This document shows positions 10,702-21,228 of a DNA stretch of 26,479 bases, piece by piece. The stretch comes from Silene noctiflora. Lineage: Eukaryota; Streptophyta; Magnoliopsida; Caryophyllales; Caryophyllaceae. Numbering within the stretch: position 1 is the first letter of the stretch; the number at the start of each line of letters is the position of its first letter. A program made the translations under genes and the position numbers. The stretch spans positions 822,693 to 849,171 of the forward strand of contig VHZZ01000001.1 in the NCBI GenBank assembly GCA_009801015.1. The letters run 5' to 3'. The notes under the pieces are model-generated. The model worked only from the letters and a program-made list of their open reading frames with translations, was not told the origin of the DNA and ran no database searches.

Positions 10702-13700
10702 CTACCTAGCATTGACAGATGAGCAGCATAGAAATGGGGCCCAATAGGTTCTGCTCTTGGACCTCTTCTCGGTCTTAATGTTCACTGGGTACCTTGCTGG
10801 AGAATTCCATTCTTTTCCCGTCTCTTCCTCAGCAGCATCCATCTCAGGGTGGTCAGCATTATTAATCACATTTTCCGTCTGTGGCTCAGGAGCTGGGATT
10901 GGGATCTGATTGTCATGAATTGGGGACTCTGCTCTGCTTTTGGCTGTGGCTTCTCCCAAAAGGGCTTTCAATGGAGTGCGTTGCTTTCCTGAGTCCCAGT
11001 TCGAGACCTTGTTGATGATCTCCTTATCCTTCTTTCCTTTATCAAGCTCGTTGGCTACATCGGAAACTGTGGGAGTCAAACCAGTCTGTAAGGCAGGGTT
11101 AGTGTATTGTTGCTCCTTTGAAGTCTGAATCTCGGGGACACCTTCCATTTGTTCATTCTGAACCTCAGTTTTAACTGGTATTTGATTCTGAGAGGGTTCA
11201 TCCTCCACCACAGGTTTCGGAACCATGCTCAGGATTTCTTCTAGCACTAGTTCTCGAGGCTGGTTGGATGCAATAGTGTCAGCAGTAGGTTGTTGTGCAT
11301 CTGAAGTGGCTGACATGACTGTTCATGAACCAAAACAAACAAACTGAAGTTAGTCATTATGGCATGAGTTTTCCACCTACTTATGGATCATGGAAAAGCA
11401 TGTAATTGTACGAGACAGTTTCACCCGTGTGACCAACCTAAATGATTAAATATTCCCAACTTAATTATAGGGTTAATGATGTAATCTCATGTGTAGGCGG
11501 ACCCGACCTGGCCAGAATTTACTTGACCCACCCATACCTGAACAGAATAGCCTGAATATGACCCAAAACCCACATTGAGCTGATCCGACCCAAGTTTCGT
11601 TGGCCCTGAATTGACCCTTACCCATAAATGACCCGTTAATAACACGCCTCAAAAATACCCAAATCCAAAACGACTCGATCTGACCGAAACACGAATGCAA
11701 ACACATACCCTATCCATATAACCCGTTTGCCAAGTCTACATGTAAGACCACCTCATACGAGGGTTTTGAACGGAATACTATAGAACTGATAGTTATTTAG
11801 AATAATGAATCCTATAAAGTGATTGCCAAATAAGGAAAAGAAATCCTCAAGGATCGGGAATGTGAACAAGCATGATTGCTGAGCTAATCACAGGTCCATA
11901 ATACATCAAATACCACCTGAAAGAGCATTATAGGTGTGCTAACCACAGTACATCAAGCCCCATTTGAACGTTCTGTTGGTAAAGCCTTAAGGGTGTCTCA
12001 GCTGTCACCAGAAGGAACGAACGCAGAATCACTACCAGGAAAATGGGATCACTCCTCAAGAAAGGATCAGCTAATGATCGCATTCATGAACATAATTCCT
12101 TTTATCCCCTTTCAACTAGTTTATTTATTACCGGTGAATTGTCTGGGGCGATCTCACATGTAAGATCAACCCAAACCCTAGTGCATCCGCTATTTAATTA
12201 TAAGATTAATGGTATGGTCTGATACTCTGATGTGTACATCCATCTCAAAAGTGTGTGTGATTCTTCACTATGCAAACAATGCATATTCCACACAAAGCCA
12301 ACAAATCTTGTAGAATGTTTACCTGAAAAAGATCCCCAGTTGCCATCAAGACTGCCACTTTGGCTACCTAAATCAACAATGTTGTCAAAAGCTGGAATTG
12401 TGACATGTGGCTTAGTTACTACATCACCTTCTGTATCACCTTCTGGAGTGTAAGATGTTTTCTCAGTAAACTTTTCATTAGAGCAGTGATTGACAACAGC
12501 CGAACTTTGGCTAGAATGTTCAGCAGCCTCAACCTCCAACTTTGATGTTGATATCAAAATAGCATCAGTACCATTGTCATCTCTGGATTTTTCGCTTCGT
12601 ACATTCTCCCCTGTTCCTTCTATTTCCTCATTACATTGAGAAATAAGTAGGCTCTCTCCCTCTGAATGACCAGTCGTAGCATCCGCAGATGCCAAAATCT
12701 TGTCCGACACTCCATAGCTATCAGCATTACACACACTGTTATTGTCGGAAGTATTGTTTAGCTCCAAATCTTGTGATGGAACTTCTTCAATGGCAGGTTT
12801 AGCAGACATTGGATTTCTAACAGCAAAATTGTTCTCAGAAACTTCACTGCCATCAGCATTAACGCTGAAACCTTTATTTGCAGTAGTCTCCTGAATATGA
12901 GCAGCATCCATAGTAACATTTTCAGGAAAGATTTTCTCCACTAATTTAACGGGTTTCTTCTCTTCAGAGCTGATACCTCCATCTTCTCCTGATGTGTCAT
13001 TGTTCAAGTCTTTAACTATGTCACTCCTTAGTATATGGATATCAACATTAGGTTGTTGTAAGGGTAGCAAATCAGTAACAGGGGCAGCATAGATATTTTC
13101 ATCGGCGCCAATCTTTGTTTTTCCTGGAAAATCTACATTATTAAACCCCTCTTTGTTGTCTTCAGCACTAGGACAGACAGACCACAAAACTTCATCACTG
13201 ACCCCTTTCACTTTGTTGTCTTCAACACTAGCACGGGCAGAACTCAAAACTTCATCACTAGCACCTTTCAGAATAGTGACTTCTTGTGCCACTTCCTCAG
13301 GTGTCTCACTATATGACGGTCTAATGTCTAACTCGTCCTTACTGGATATGACTTCTTGGCCTCTTTCTAAGACAACATCCAGCTCCTTGGACGTTTCAGA
13401 GCAAATATGGTCCTGGGATCCCACATTAGCTTCCAACTTCTTGTTCTCACCTTCCCCACTGTGAATACTTGGCAACTTATCACCCTTCAGAAGATCAGGT
13501 GTACACAACTTATCTGCACATGAAGTTTGTGAACAAAACAATGCATACTATGAGAAGAGTGATTACTTGTGCACTATGTTACTCCAATACTTCACATAAT
13601 TGGCGTATTCCGTATCCGATACGTATTTCGTCGAATACGATACGACACTTTGATACTTCATTTTAGACTAAAATATTGAAAATTTCGCACAAAATAGCCG

Positions 13701-16700
13701 TATCAGATACTCCGATACGTATTTTGTCGGATACAAGTAGATGAGTCTGAGTAACATAGCTTGTGCAACCTCTATATACATACAGGAAAATGACAAAGAA
13801 TCGTGAAAAACATTGCTAGCGACACCTACTCACTTGTTAGTTGTTACAAAGACCAAACCTAAAGAGCATTACAAAATCAATTTTAGATTAGCTACGAAAT
13901 TTATTGAAAAGGAAAAAAAAAACACAATGTAATAGAAAAATTCAAAAATAAAAGAGAAGCATAAGAAAATTACAGTGATCCCATGATAAAGATCACAATC
14001 CAGATGTAATCATAAAATTTAAAATTGTTAATGAACTACTAGAATAAGTGATAAATATTAAAAAATTATATTTTTTGATCGACTGATATCCAAATTTTTT
14101 AAAACTAATTTCTATATCTGATCCAAAAAGAAAAAAAAAGAAAAAATCGGATCGGATATCTGATCCAAATTCAAATTTTAGATCGGATGTCCGAAATTTC
14201 GGACTATAAGTGACTAGAGAAAGCACATGTATAGAGTTACACCTCACTACATTTCTTGATTTCTTAAAATAAACTTGAAATGTAGCTATTTCTACGGTTA
14301 TTGCAACAAGCAATAATGTTGAGTGTTGACTATTGAAAAGAATCCTTGGAGATCAGTAGATCACTCTTGTCCTCGACGAGTTGCCGCTTCACACGCCTAG
14401 ACATGTCAAAACCTGACCAGACGTCAAGACCCCCCTATCGGATCCAATAATAACCCACTTTTTCCAACCCAAACAAGAAAGACACCCCAAACCCATAGGA
14501 CCCCATAAATAGCAGGTCCATCCGTTGGATCAAGGTAGGCTTTCTTCCTCGAAATAAACAGTTTGTAATAGGCAAACACTATAGGGACTTCGAGATAAAT
14601 TATGTTTATTGTTTGTTGTAAAGCATACTTTTTACCACATGAATCTCAAATTGTTACCTTAAACTAAGTTTAGTTTATGATTGTCATGTACGTAAGCAAA
14701 TGACTGATACATCATATCAAGATGCGATATTAAATATATTAAATTAAACATTTTTTAAGATGTCATAAATTGCACCTTCATTGATAAAACTTGTATATTA
14801 TTGCATTATGTGGACGTAAATATATATCTCATATTTCTTTAATTTTATTTGTAAATTGACTATTTCAATGTATTACCTAACCATTGACACTATATATCAC
14901 GATTCATATTAACCAATCTCTCATTGTTATGAGAGTATAAAAGTACTTGTTACAAATTTTCTTAGGCTAGCCGCTGCATACACAAATCTAAATTGTTATT
15001 GTGAATAATGACGAAATTATGATAGCCAAGATCTGTTCTTATTAATATCATATATTAAACTAGATAATTATGAAATTGGACAATATAATATAATTAAAAT
15101 ATGGAAAACGTAAACATTTTTTAATTGGCATAATCGACTTGTATTTTAACCCTAACCTGACCCGAAACCCGTTCTTTCTAAACCTGAAATACACCCAACC
15201 TGAAAAGACCGAACTCGTAACCCCACAGATAGAAATGTCTACACACGACATTACAATGGTCATGTTCCAAGGCATGGAAAAGTAGTAACCTCACTAGATT
15301 ATGTGCAAGTAGGGATGAGAACGGGCCAAATCTCAATTGGATCTAACAACAAACAATTCATATCCATTTTTCCAGGATTTGGTCCAAATTCTCAAGATCG
15401 AGATCCAACCAAATCCTAAGGGTCCAAGAATCTGGATCAGAAATGCGAATCTTTGCCTTATTAAGCGGATCTGAATCACAGAAACGAGATGCTAACTCCC
15501 ACAAATTTGGGTCAGTTCAATGATCCGTTGCCAGCCCTTGGTGCAACAATAACACCAATCAACAGGAATTTCACATGACCGGTCTACATTCATATAAACC
15601 AAGTAGAACTCTCATATTTTAAAGTTAATAAGCTTCTAATTTATGCTACTCACTTCAACATCTTAAGAGTACCGAATCTCTATAAGACAAAACACATGAC
15701 TATGATCAATCAAGGATGCGGGGTGATAAATGAGTTGATCATAATAATCCAAAACTCATTCGAAGACTCATTTGTCTTAAACCCCTACTCTACCAGAAAA
15801 AAAAACACGATAAATGAATTATCCATAAAAGTGTACCATGGACTTACCTGCGGAACTTGTATCCAGATTCCAAGTATCGTCAAGTTCATTCCCATTTTGC
15901 ATTGAATAATACCGTTGTATGAGACCGGTAGACTCCTCTCTCCTAAGAGTAACAGAACTTTCACTGATTTGGGTGCGAGCATCCGTGAAAACATCATCCT
16001 CCGATATAGTCGATCCACTTAATTTACTGCTAACACCACTGCTAGCCCTCCTGCTTATAGTCCTCTCCACAACTTTTTCGCCTTCCACAACAAACAATCA
16101 CACACTCATTTCAATAATCATCCACACATTCACAGTTTCACACAACGTTAAAAACAATCCAACCGTTGTAACAATAGTACAAAATCACAAAAGTAAAATA
16201 GCGAATATTTACTTGGGCTTTTGACCTCGTCATCAGAGCTAGGTTCAACAACATCACCTTCCAATCTCGTCTCGTCTCGTACACCATTATCCAATCTATA
16301 CCCTTCAATGGTTCCACAAACCCTCTTATGAGCCTTCCTATGCTTAGAACTAGGGTGCGCTTTCGGAAACGGCCATCCACATTTTTGACATACATGAACT
16401 CCGCCATTCCCATCATTCCCTTTTCACCACAAAACCAAACAACAACAAAACAAAAACCATCGTCATTCACGCATTTCATCGAACATTTACAAGTCAACAC
16501 ATAAAACACAACATCAACAACAAATCAACACAATGTAGATAAATTTAAACAAAACCCATTATCAAATTCATCAAAATTTAACTACCCATCAAATAATCTA
16601 CAACAGAAAACACAAAAAACTGCAAAAAATGCAGGGATACATAACTGTTACACTTAAAATTATAAAAAAAAAAAATGGACAAAAATTAACACAATGTAAG

Positions 16701-16902
16701 CAAATATAAACAAAACCCATTATCAAATGCATCAAAATTTAACTACCCATCAAATAATCTACGCGAAAAAACACAAAAAAATGATAAATTTGCAGGAATA
16801 CATAACTGCTACACTAAAAAAGTACGAAAAAAAATGGAAAAAAATTGAAGACCCAGATGATAAACCTGAGAGATTAGGCTTTTCGTGATCTTGGGTTTTC
16901 AT
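10702..16902 (-). CDS. C2H2-type zinc finger protein, 761 residues, function unknown
   Basis: Five exons on the minus strand: 16902-16866, 16419-16213, 16081-15848, 13513-12323 and 11318-10702. Every intron is GT-AG and interrupts a codon after its first base. The joined frame is 761 residues plus stop. The first 12 codons come from a tiny exon (MKTQDHEKPNLS). The finger is Cys23-x2-Cys26-x12-His39-x3-His43 with Cys47, in the context CQKCGWPFPKAHPSSKH, followed by GTIEGYRL. Exon 3 is Ser/Arg-rich. Exon 4 (about 397 residues) is acidic, Ser/Thr-rich and probably disordered, with an in-frame 20-residue tandem repeat. The C-terminus has a TPLKALLGEA motif and a basic segment ending in RTYWAPFLCC. 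I remember similar unnamed proteins across land plants but no proven role; a nuclear regulatory role is only inference. The 2.3-kb third intron could hide another exon, though the phases fit without one. Confidence 0.85.
11480..11730. repeat. Degenerate GACCC/CCCGA-rich repeat in intron 4 of the zinc-finger gene
   Basis: Loosely repeated words such as GACCCGACC, TTGACCCAC, ATGACCC and CGACCC are spread over about 250 bp. The composition contrasts with the AT-rich intron. Similar stretches occur at 15140-15250, 15310-15540 and 20410-20860. They look like pieces of non-autonomous dispersed elements; no coding capacity. Confidence 0.5.
13151..13270 (-). repeat. In-frame 60-bp tandem duplication in exon 4 of the zinc-finger gene
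   Basis: Two adjacent 60-bp units, 13151-13210 and 13211-13270, both start CTTTGTTGTCTTCA on the plus strand. They encode two tandem 20-residue repeats, of the form KG(A/V)SDEVL followed by (S/P)(V/A)EDNK. The exact multiple of three keeps the frame. Only two copies are seen. Confidence 0.85.
13566..13769. mobile_element. Inverted-repeat element with CGATACGTAT words, intron 3 of the zinc-finger gene
   Basis: The left end CTTGTGCACTATGTTACTC and the right end, reverse complement GCACAAGCTATGTTACTC, form an imperfect terminal inverted repeat. Inside, GATACGTATTTCGTCGAATAC and GATACGTATTTTGTCGGATAC are direct repeats. The pattern CTATGTTACTC next to GATACG words is a common dispersed plant repeat as I recall. 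About 204 bp, non-coding. Confidence 0.55.
13770..15847 (-). other. Remainder of the large third intron of the zinc-finger gene
   Basis: Mostly AT-rich intron sequence with no long open frame. It holds GACCC-type degenerate repeats at about 15140-15250 and GGATCC/GATCCAA-type degenerate repeats at about 15310-15540, both like old dispersed elements. Poly-A runs occur near 13912-13922 and 14128-14145. No extra exon with a matching phase was found, but a short one cannot be excluded. Confidence 0.45.
16527..16848. repeat. 161-bp tandem duplication in intron 1 of the zinc-finger gene
   Basis: Copy 1 (16527-16687) and copy 2 (16688-16848) both begin AACACAATGTA. They share AACAAAACCCATTATCAAAT, CATCAAAATTTAACTACCC and ATACATAACTG in the same order and spacing. 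The duplication fills much of the 446-bp intron and has diverged moderately. Confidence 0.85.
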
Positions 16903-17128
16903 GATTAAGACAAATTAATGAAAATCCGAGGAAAAATCAGCGGATAAGGACAAGAAAATGGTATCAGAAAACGACTAAGTAAAGTTAAAAAGAAGTATAA
17001 TAACTAATAATAATAAGATTTGTTGAATAATAAAAAGGGAAGAAAATAATGACAACTTTTGTATTGTTGTGAAATGATATCTAATTAGGAAACATATTAT
17101 GTCATTCATATTACGTGCATTCCATGTT
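16903..17128 (-). promoter_or_regulatory. Presumed 5' leader and promoter of the zinc-finger gene
   Basis: The sequence directly upstream of the minus-strand ATG at 16902 is AG-rich on the plus strand (pyrimidine-rich on the coding strand) for about 70 bp, as in plant 5' leaders. Beyond 16980 it becomes AT-rich. No TATA box was assigned with certainty. Confidence 0.3.
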
Positions 17129-18450
17129 AATAATAACACTATGTCACGTTTTTTTGTAAAAAAAAAAAAAAAAAAAAAAATTGGTGTACCTAGTCTTGAT
17201 TGGGATTTATATTGGATTGAATCATTAATCATCTAATCATTTAATCATTCATGAAATTAATTAGACTCGTTAAACAAGTTAGTTGTGCCGTGTGCGAGTA
17301 GGTTATTATATGTTCGGTTGTGTGGTTAATTTGGGGTAGAAGTATAATATGTGGCAAAGTGTGTTCTTGGAAAATATGAGTTTGTATGGATCGGGTTTAT
17401 ACGGGGTTCCGGTTGGTAAGGGTCAAAATATTGGTCAATTGACGTATTTCAACAAATGTTTATTTTTTTTATTATTATGAATGATCATAAAATTATCATT
17501 AAACGAGAGTATAACTTATTCGTATAAATGGTTCATTTAACAAGTCTAATTACGAAAATATTTATTTATTTTTTATTATAAATGATCATAAAATTATCAT
17601 TAAACATACTCCATATAACCTATTCTTATAAATGGTTCATTTAACAAGTCTAATTACGAAAATATTTATTTATTTTTTATTATAAATGATCATAAAATTA
17701 TCATTAAACATACTCCGTATAAATGGTTCATTTAACAAGTTTAATTACGAAAATGTTTATTTATTTTTTTTATTATAAATTATCGTAAAATTATCATTAA
17801 ACATACTCTGGATAACCTATTCGTATAAATGGCTCATTTAACAAGTCTAATTACGAAAATGTTTAGTTTTTTTTTTATTATAAATTATCGTAAAATTATC
17901 ATTAAACATACTCCGTATAACCTATTCGTATAAATGATTCATTTAACAAGTCTAATTACGAAAATATTTATTTTATTTTTTATTATAAATGATCATAAAA
18001 TTATCATTAAATATAGTCCGTATAACCTATTCATATAAATGGTTCATTTAACAAGTCTAATTACGAGTTTACGACTAATGTTCCGCTATCATGATGAATG
18101 ATTAAATGATTGGATGATTAATGATTCAATTGATTCCAAATTAACAACACTATGTCACGTTTGCAAATTTGGCGTACTTAGTCTTATACTTGGACTTGGA
18201 TTACATTGAATTATTAACTATTAATCGTTCATGAAAAAAGAAGTATTAGTTATAATTATTAATTAGACCAGCCAAAAGGGTAAGTCTGGCCGATATGTTA
18301 CAGGTTTGGTTAATATAAGTTCGGGTAGAATGTGAGTCAAGTGTGTTTCGGGTTTGGAAAATATGAGTTTGTATGGGGTTTTGGGTCGGTAAGGTCAATA
18401 TATGGATCGACTGACACATTTTACAAAAAAATGTTTATTTTATTTTACTT
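17129..18450. repeat. About 1-kb direct duplication enclosing a minisatellite
   Basis: The segment from 17129 to about 17450 (with CACTATGTCACGTTT, GTACCTAGTCTT and GGAAAATATGAGTTTGTATGG) recurs in the same order from 18141 to about 18420, offset about 1.0 kb. Each copy leads into an AAATGTTTATTTTATT-type stretch: a six-unit array in the first copy and a single decayed unit in the second. A 35-bp inverted repeat with one mismatch (17218-17252 and 18094-18128) brackets the array. A poly-A run follows 17160. Non-coding. Confidence 0.75.
17452..18065 (+). repeat. Minisatellite, six units of about 104 bp
   Basis: Units begin near 17452, 17556, 17660, 17751, 17857 and 17962. Each runs from an AAATRTTTATTT stretch through ATAAAATTATCATTAAA or the TCGTAAAATTATC variant, then CTCCGTATAACCTATTCGTA, and ends in TTCATTTAACAAGTCTAATTACG. 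The third unit has an internal deletion of about 14 bp. The units are very AT-rich and highly similar, indicating recent or ongoing expansion. Confidence 0.9.
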
Positions 18451-19175
18451 TTATTATAAATATAAAATTAACATTGAATTTTGTTTTGTTCAATTTAATT
18501 TAATTTATGATAGTAGTAAGAACGAATTTGACGATCATTATTTTATCGTTATTGATATTAACAATTTAAATTAAAATTTGAGTGAGAATATTGAGAAGTA
18601 ATATTTTGTCTTTTTGGTGTCGCATATGATGATTTTTCATGACGTATTAGTTTTTTTTTTTTTTTCATTTTTTTTTTTAAATGAGTGTCAAAGTGTTATA
18701 TCGGAGACTCCAAATGTTAGATGACGCACAATCAATGTGAAACGAGTGAATTAGTAGCATACCAATTATAAAATAGTAAATCGATGTCAATTAGAACGTT
18801 GTGACAATTAGAACGTTTCAAGATAATATCTTAATCGTTGAGAGCAAAAATAATGAAGAGAATCCAAATTGATAGCGATCATACAACTCTGGTCGGACGA
18901 GGGGAGTCAATGAGGTCACTCCGACGACCAACCCATGCTATTGGGCCGAGTGGATAACAAGACAAACAATTAAAAGCCTAAAAGCCCATAGGAAATGATC
19001 CAGATGAAAACTTGTAGACAAGGCCCATCATGCATTCCTCACCGTCTATGGTCTGGTTGTACACCAAGACTTTGTTTGACCTCTATCTTTATTCGACAAC
19101 TTTTTTATAAAACCGTCTTATAGCATAAAACTGACTTAACTGGAGAATAGCCCATAAATAACATGTACATTTTAA
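18451..19175. other. Intergenic stretch without identified features
   Basis: AT-rich at first, with two T-runs near 18652-18678. From about 18870 to 19090 it has higher GC content and words such as GGGCCGAGTGG and AAAAGCCCA, perhaps from an old element. I see no gene, tRNA or classifiable repeat. Confidence 0.4.
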
Positions 19176-19887
19176 CTAGTTTAGATCCTGCGCAATAAAT
19201 GCGCGTTTTTTTATAGAATTTTTATTTTTGTATTACTTAATCATAAATTAATATCTTATTAATTTTTCACATTTCACGTAATTATATTTTGATATGAAAA
19301 AAAAAAAAAATTGAATTGCACAATTATTCAACAAAACCGAGTAATATTGTACTGTAAAATAATAGTGGTAACTTATTAATTGTTTATTTTCTCGTTATTG
19401 TATTCTGCTTAGCGAAAAAAAATTAAAACTAAAAATTAATCCAAGAAAATTGAGTAATGTGTTGAATTGAGTTTTTTAAAAAAATATTTTTTATACCACA
19501 AAGCTAATAACGATTCCAATTTTATAAATTCTCTCAAATTTTTTTTGTCATAAAAGTAATCGAAACGATTTATAGTTTTGTTTATATATAATATGAGTCA
19601 AGTCATTCTTAAATAATAGCATCAATAAAAGATTTAATGATTTCTAGTTTTATATTATTTATTTATATTTATATTTTAATTAAAATATTATATTTTAATG
19701 TTTAGTGAAAACGTATAATTTAATGAAAAGATTAATTTTACTGAAAGAATTGTATAATGAAATATATTATAATTATTAATTTTCTTATTTAGTAAAAACA
19801 ATTAAATTATCATAGTTTATTTATTTAAAAATATGTCTTTTGGAGAAAAACTTGTGAATTCACCTATTCTTTTAGTATATAAAGGGA
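19176..19887 (-). mobile_element. Non-autonomous Helitron, 712 bp
   Basis: On the minus strand the element begins TCCCTTTATATACTAAAAG at 19887 and ends CTAG at 19176. It is flanked by A before the TC and T after the CTAG, the A^T target typical of Helitrons. A stem-loop GCGCATTTATTGCGC (19190-19204) lies about 10 bp before the CTAG end, as expected of the 3' terminus. There are no terminal inverted repeats and no target site duplication. The interior is very AT-rich and encodes nothing. All four structural marks agree, so I consider the call good, though the 5' end could shift by a few bases. Confidence 0.75.
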
Positions 19888-20400
19888 TGATGAATACCGA
19901 CATATTTAAATGTACATGTTATCAAAATAAATTATTGGGTTCTCAAAGTAGAGTATTTTGGTACAACTATATTCACTAATTTACTTGAGCTTTGTGTTAT
20001 TGAACGTATGCATAAAATGGTCTTACACAACAATTTATAATCTCAAAAACATTGAATGATCACTATCAATTTAGATCATCGAATGTTAAGTACAATTATA
20101 CTTTCTCTAACTCAAAAATATTTATTTATCTTTAATTTTGTCACAAAGATCAAAGAAACGGAAATGACCATACATTGGTGGTTGTTAGGGAATGATAAAT
20201 GGACCATAATTTTCCCGATAACCAGATTCAAGCCTTCCTAAGGGCAATTTTGTGAAGTATTTCGGGTGTGAGACCTGAGTCCATGCCTTTTAAAGTTTGA
20301 GTCTATCACCCTCGTGGGGCTTATCTGATACACGTAGTTTGCAGGCTATCATGTATACAAAGTCATGAATTCAATCCTCATAAAGTGAAAGTTGCTTATA
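19888..20400. other. Intergenic stretch, possible repeat remnants
   Basis: No gene seen. The sequence at 20260-20350 (GGTGTGAGACCTGAGTCC, TATCACCCTCGTGGGGCTTA) is GC-richer than its surroundings and could be from a dispersed element, possibly SINE-related, but I could not define ends. Confidence 0.3.
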
Positions 20401-20860
20401 TGAAGCTGGTTTGACGAACCCGACCCGAACTAGGTGAAGCGAGACTGACTTAATCTGAGTTAAACCGATAAATAATTGCACCAATATTTGCCCACTACGA
20501 ATCCTTGCTCAATAGAACCCGAAAACTAGGTGAACTGAGGCCGATAGCACGAGTTCAACTGATGAATGATAACACTATTATTAAGTTAATCTGAATCACT
20601 TACAAATTCGTTTTAATTGTTTTTGAATATCGACCCAAAATTAAAAATATGAAATAAAATATATGTTGGTAATCTAACTCGGTATCGACCCAAATCGAAC
20701 TAAACCCAAACGTGCAAACTGCCAGATAATGACGTAACTTAACGGCGACCTAATATGAACCATAACCGACCCAATATAATTGATGATTCAACATTACCCA
20801 ACCCCAATATTAACCTGACCTACTTAAACCCAACCTATAACCAATCCGAGTACCCCTATT
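20401..20860. repeat. Degenerate CCGACCC/ACCCAA repeat region
   Basis: Words such as GAACCCGACCCGAAC, ATCGACCCAAA, CATAACCGACCC and CCTGACC recur with much variation over 450 bp. It is the same type of sequence as at 11480-11730 and 15140-15250. Likely remains of dispersed elements; non-coding. Confidence 0.45.
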
Positions 20861-21228
20861 CACATCATCACCAATCCTCCATGTACAACTAACTTTCATA
20901 GATAACGCAAACACAAATTCTCATTGAAGATAGAAACTATTTATTACAAGCCGAAGACGGATAATAGCGTCTCACAATATGCAAGTGACAGTGTGACACT
21001 ATCCATGGGTGCTCCATTTTCCCCACTTACCCCTCCACCTGCCTTATTGTGAGAAAAACACTATCGAACATCAGCTTGTGATAGATAATGTCCGTTACAA
21101 GCAAGACGCTTTGGCGAACAAAACCCTCCCCAATAATCCTTAAACCCTTTGATTACACATTTACACCCTTCCCAATTCCTCCAATCTTCAATTTCACCTC
21201 CAAATTCAATTTCCCGCTTCACAAAATC
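20861..21228 (+). promoter_or_regulatory. TIC22 upstream region
   Basis: The promoter and 5' leader of TIC22 should lie here. An upstream in-frame ATG at 21088 keeps the frame open to the chosen start at 21229 and would add 47 residues. A C- and T-rich stretch (21012-21045) may be part of the leader. No TATA element was assigned with confidence. Confidence 0.35.

Noticed and set aside
12198..12322. Extension of zinc-finger exon 4 beyond 12323 to the end of its open frame
   Set aside because: A TCAG|GTAAAC donor at 12322 joins in phase to the exon at 11318 and gives a coherent C-terminus, whereas read-through ends in unrelated sequence.
15785..16018. Minus-strand open frame overlapping exon 3 of the zinc-finger gene
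   Set aside because: It is in a different frame from exon 3, which joins both neighbours in phase; treated as a shadow.
17129..18450. LTR retrotransposon, with the ~300-bp direct repeats as LTRs
   Set aside because: The copies do not begin TG or end CA, the interior is a minisatellite without a primer-binding site or coding sequence, and an inverted repeat spans the array.
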